Shown: piece after piece, positions 6,524 to 8,503 of the stretch
Layout of the letters: every line of letters starts with the position of its first letter
Numbering within the stretch: the stretch's first letter is position 1
NCBI GenBank assembly: GCA_035335645.1
Contig: DAOQMM010000131.1
Coordinates: forward strand, 1-8,503
Length of the DNA: 8,503 nt
Direction of reading: 5' to 3'
Source: Zoogloea sp035335645
Lineage (GTDB): Bacteria > Pseudomonadota > Gammaproteobacteria > Burkholderiales > Rhodocyclaceae
The notes under the pieces: generated by a model
Databases searched by the model: none
What the model was told of the DNA's origin: nothing
The model's input: only the letters and a program-made list of their open reading frames with translations
Program-made: the position numbers and the translations under genes

Positions 6524-7141
6524 ATGGCCCTGTCCCATTGGCTTGCCTTTTTCCTGACGACACTGGTGGTCGCCCTCTCGCCGGGGCCGGGTGCTGTGCT
6601 GAGCATGAGTACAGGCCTGCGTGACGGTGTGCGGGCGGCCCTGATGGCCATCGCCGGTCTGCAGACCGCGCTGCTTGTGCAACTGGGCCTGGTGGCGCTT
6701 GGCATGGGGGCCGTGCTGGCTGCTTCGGACACCGCTTTTATGGTGATCAAATTCGCCGGCGCCGCGTACCTGATCCTTCTGGGGCTGCGTGCCTGGCGCG
6801 ACACGGGGCCCCCGAACGTCGCCGATCGGGGCGGAGCGCAGCGGGGCAGCCATTATCGCCAGGGAATCCTGGTCAATCTGGGCAACCCGAAGGCGATCCT
6901 CTTCATCGCGGCGCTGGTGCCCCAGTTCGTCGATCCGGCGCAGCCGCGTCCTCCCCAGTTCATGATCATGGCGCTGACCTTGTGCACCGTCGATACGGTG
7001 GTGATGTCCGGCTACGCCATGCTGGCGGCCAGGTGTCGTGCATGGATGACCGACGCCCGTGCCGTGCGGACCCGCAATCGCTTCTTCGGTACGCTGTTTG
7101 TCGTGGCGGGGATGGCCCTGGCGCTTGCGACCCGGGCCTGA
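6524..7141 (+). CDS. LysE/RhtB family amino-acid exporter
   Basis: A 205-residue inner-membrane protein of the LysE/RhtB translocator superfamily, whose members export amino acids such as lysine, homoserine, threonine or homoserine lactone. The signature segments are in the right places: an N-terminal helix ending in LSPGPGAVLSMSTGLRDG, the AGAAYLILLGLRAWRD segment near residue 80, and the central GILVNLGNPKAILFIAALVP followed by QF. About five to six hydrophobic segments are visible and the length is typical for the family. The ATG at 6524 is chosen because the family N-terminus starts here; the frame extends back into the end of the tonB-like gene but that part is not hydrophobic. The ribosome site is weak. 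The 28-base gap suggests co-transcription with the tonB-like gene, though a functional link is not evident. The stop is 4 bases from the end of the convergent HDOD gene. Confidence 0.92.
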   Translation: MALSHWLAFFLTTLVVALSPGPGAVLSMSTGLRDGVRAALMAIAGLQTALLVQLGLVALGMGAVLAASDTAFMVIKFAGAAYLILLGLRAWRDTGPPNVADRGGAQRGSHYRQGILVNLGNPKAILFIAALVPQFVDPAQPRPPQFMIMALTLCTVDTVVMSGYAMLAARCRAWMTDARAVRTRNRFFGTLFVVAGMALALATRA

Positions 7142-7145
7142 CCCC

Positions 7146-7958
7146 TCAGCCAAGGCCCGCCGCAAGGGCGTCAAGCGTCGGGCTGTCGAGCCCGAGCTCC
7201 GCTGCGACCGGGTCGGACCACTCCGGCCAGGCCGGTGTGTCCGGGCCGTCGCGCATGCGTCGGCCGGCAGCCAGCAGGAGGCCAAGGTGGCGAACGTCGG
7301 GCTCGGCGCGCAGCGTGGCCCGCAGGTCGTGGTGGAGTCGGAGGGCCTCGCAGACCGCTGTGGGCAGCTTCCAGTTGCGGGCCACGAGATAGCCCGCCGC
7401 GGCATGGCAGGTGCCGCTGGCCGTGTCGAGCTGGTGGATGCCTGCCTCCAGGTCCGGTTCGGTGCAGCGGAGCAGCCCGGCGAGCTCCGGTGTCCGCCGC
7501 AGCACGACGACGGTGCCGACGTCCTGCAGGAGTGCGGCGAGGTAGGTCAGATCGGCGAGTGACTTGCACGATGACGCCCGGCACGCCCAGAAGGCGGCAT
7601 CCGCTGCGCGTGCGCCGGCGCGCCAGAGCGAGTCGACGGCGGAAGCGTCGAGTCCGTCGCAGCGGGACCTGAGGGCCGTGCTGGCGACGGTGGCCAGGCT
7701 GCGCGTGCGTCCCAGCAGCGAGACGGCCTCGAGCACGTTCCGCGGGGCGCTGCGGGGGCGGAAGACCGGTGAACTGGCGACCCGCAGGAGTGCGCCGGTG
7801 AGTGCCGGGTCGTCAATGACCGCCGCAGCCAGTGCCTTTGGCCCCGCGGTATCGTCGGCCGCAGCGGCCTGAAAACGCAGAAAGCCGGGGGCGGGGACCG
7901 GCAGTATCACGCCGCTGGCGAGTACGGCGCGAACCAGTGCGTCCTCATCACCGTTCAT
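7146..7958 (-). CDS. HDOD domain protein
   Basis: A 270-residue protein made almost entirely of an HDOD domain, a non-catalytic relative of HD phosphohydrolases found in bacterial signalling proteins. The visible features are: LPVPAPGFLRF (19-29); the helix VIDDPALTGALLRVASSP (47-64); the AVSLLGRTRSLATVA segment (78-92); LAALLQDVG (140-148), where the HD dyad of true phosphohydrolases reads Gln-Asp; CHAAAGYLVARNWKLP (184-199); and EALRLHHD (204-211). No receiver, GGDEF or EAL domain is fused to it and there is no membrane helix. The ATG at 7958 has GGAG 10 bases upstream. The gene is divergent from the tRNA-tuf promoter and convergent with the exporter gene. HDOD proteins serve in chemosensory, c-di-GMP or stress signalling in different bacteria, and nothing here says which. 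Confidence 0.88.
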   Translation of the reverse strand: MNGDEDALVRAVLASGVILPVPAPGFLRFQAAAADDTAGPKALAAAVIDDPALTGALLRVASSPVFRPRSAPRNVLEAVSLLGRTRSLATVASTALRSRCDGLDASAVDSLWRAGARAADAAFWACRASSCKSLADLTYLAALLQDVGTVVVLRRTPELAGLLRCTEPDLEAGIHQLDTASGTCHAAAGYLVARNWKLPTAVCEALRLHHDLRATLRAEPDVRHLGLLLAAGRRMRDGPDTPAWPEWSDPVAAELGLDSPTLDALAAGLG

Positions 7959-8019
7959 GCGGGGGCGTCTCCATTCTGAGGGGACTCCATGGTGCCCGAT
8001 TTATTTTCCTGAAGAGTGT

Positions 8020-8048
8020 TTGACATTCCCCGAAACGGTATCTACAAT
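8020..8048 (+). promoter_or_regulatory. Sigma70 promoter of the tRNA-tuf operon
   Basis: A perfect -35 box TTGACA (8020-8025) and a near-perfect -10 box TACAAT (8043-8048) are separated by 17 bases. Just after the -10 comes a GC-rich discriminator (GCGGGGC, 8049-8055), typical of stable-RNA promoters under stringent (ppGpp) control, and just before the -35 is a T-rich stretch (8001-8010) that could act as an UP element. The tRNA-Tyr gene begins 16 bases after the -10. The assignment as promoter is strong; the stringent-control reading is inference from the discriminator. Confidence 0.92.
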
Positions 8049-8064
8049 GCGGGGCTTCTCGCTT

Positions 8065-8150
<86 letters not shown>

Positions 8151-8216
8151 CAAGCTGTAATGCTCCGTCCGTGAGTTGCGGTAACGAGAGCGGTGATTGT
8201 GAGTCGTGCGTTGCAA

Positions 8217-8290
8217 GCGGGTGTAGCTCAATGGTAGAGCAGAAGCCTTCCAAGCTTATGACGAGGGTTCGATTCCCTTCACCCGCTCCA
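8217..8290 (+). tRNA. tRNA-Gly (anticodon TCC)
   Basis: A 74-nt tRNA with encoded CCA. The acceptor GCGGGTG (8217-8223) pairs with CACCCGC (8280-8286), then T and CCA. The anticodon loop CTTCCAA carries TCC at 8249-8251, on a stem GAAGC/GCTTA whose outermost pair is G-A. The T arm is GAGGG/CCCTT type around TTCGATT, with a G-T closing pair. The overall sequence resembles the betaproteobacterial tRNA-Gly(TCC) more than the enteric glyT. It lies 67 bases after tRNA-Tyr with no terminator between. Confidence 0.97.
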
Positions 8291-8305
8291 GGTTGAGTGT
8301 GTGAG

Positions 8306-8380
8306 GCCCATGTAGCTCAGTGGCAGAGCACTCCCTTGGTAAGGGAGAGGTCGGCAGTTCAATCCTGCCCATGGGCACCA
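8306..8380 (+). tRNA. tRNA-Thr (anticodon GGT)
   Basis: A 75-nt tRNA with encoded CCA. The acceptor GCCCATG (8306-8312) pairs with CATGGGC (8370-8376), then A and CCA. The anticodon stem CTCCC/GGGAG encloses TTGGTAA with GGT at 8338-8340. It follows tRNA-Gly by 15 bases and precedes tuf by 68 bases. Tyr-Gly-Thr-tuf is the conserved order of the proteobacterial tRNA-tufB operon. Confidence 0.97.
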
Positions 8381-8448
8381 CTGATTCCCGGTGCGGCGGT
8401 TTCGAGTGTTGATTCCACTATTTCCTGATTGATTGCGGGGTTGATGAA

Positions 8449-8503
8449 ATGGCTAAGGAAAAATTTGCGCGGACGAAACCGCACGTAAACGTTGGCACGA
8501 TCG
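8449..8503 (+). CDS. tuf: Elongation factor Tu (3' end cut by window edge)
   Basis: EF-Tu delivers aminoacyl-tRNAs to the ribosome as a GTP complex. Only the first 18 codons are in the window: MAKEKFARTKPHVNVGTI, which is the invariant EF-Tu N-terminus just before the GHVDHGKT P-loop. A purine-rich GGGG (8437-8440) lies 8 bases before the ATG. The position directly after three tRNA genes is the usual place of a tuf copy, normally followed by tRNA-Trp, secE and nusG. The gene should be read from the promoter at 8020 together with the tRNAs. No defect is seen in the part present. Confidence 0.97.
   Translation, partial: MAKEKFARTKPHVNVGTI

Noticed and set aside
6656..6670. Palindrome GGTCTGCAGACC sharing a 12-base word with the ilvD terminator stem
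   Set aside because: It lies inside the exporter coding sequence, encodes conserved-looking residues, has no loop or T-run, and such GC-rich words recur by chance.
6473..7405. 310-codon minus-strand open frame across the exporter gene
   Set aside because: The plus strand encodes a clear LysE-type protein with membrane segments; the minus-strand product is Arg/Pro/His-rich with no recognisable features.

Overview
The window looks like an ordinary, GC-rich chromosomal segment of a proteobacterium, most likely a betaproteobacterium. The evidence is the tRNA-Tyr / tRNA-Gly / tRNA-Thr / tuf order, the sequence type of the tRNA-Gly(TCC), an EF-Tu beginning MAKEKFARTKPHVNVGTI, and an IlvD very close to the E. 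coli type. A Rhodocyclales-like member is possible, but the genus cannot be fixed from the sequence alone. I see no insertion sequences, phage genes, CRISPR arrays or abrupt composition changes.

Layout. (1) Positions 1-1881: the nearly complete ilvD gene (branched-chain amino-acid synthesis), missing only about its first 14 codons, closed by a strong intrinsic terminator. (2) 1973-2965 (+): a FemAB/GNAT-fold acyltransferase-like protein. It converges on a minus-strand pair: a small GNAT acetyltransferase (3017-3508) and, upstream of it in transcription, an unusual membrane protein (3574-4710) with a signal peptide, seven 13-residue Trp-centred repeats, a transmembrane helix, a four-cysteine zinc ribbon and a C-terminal transmembrane helix. 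(3) 4865-5161 (+): a small helix-hairpin-helix protein of the Cdd1/'mitomycin resistance' type, which runs tail to tail into a hotdog thioesterase (5170-5595, -). (4) 5761-7141 (+): a TonB-family protein followed by a LysE/RhtB-type exporter. An intrinsic terminator lies just in front of the tonB-like gene. (5) 7146-7958 (-): an HDOD-domain protein, tail to tail with the exporter. (6) 8020-8503 (+): a near-consensus sigma70 promoter, three tRNA genes and the start of tuf (EF-Tu), forming the classic tRNA-tuf transcription unit.

The genes do not form one pathway. ilvD and the tRNA-tuf unit are housekeeping genes, and the middle holds small one- or two-gene units for envelope, transport and signalling functions. 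The items most worth a second look are the Trp-repeat/zinc-ribbon membrane protein, the terminator placed in the leader of the tonB-like gene, and the altered active-site motif of the thioesterase. I found no convincing evidence of a new multi-gene system.
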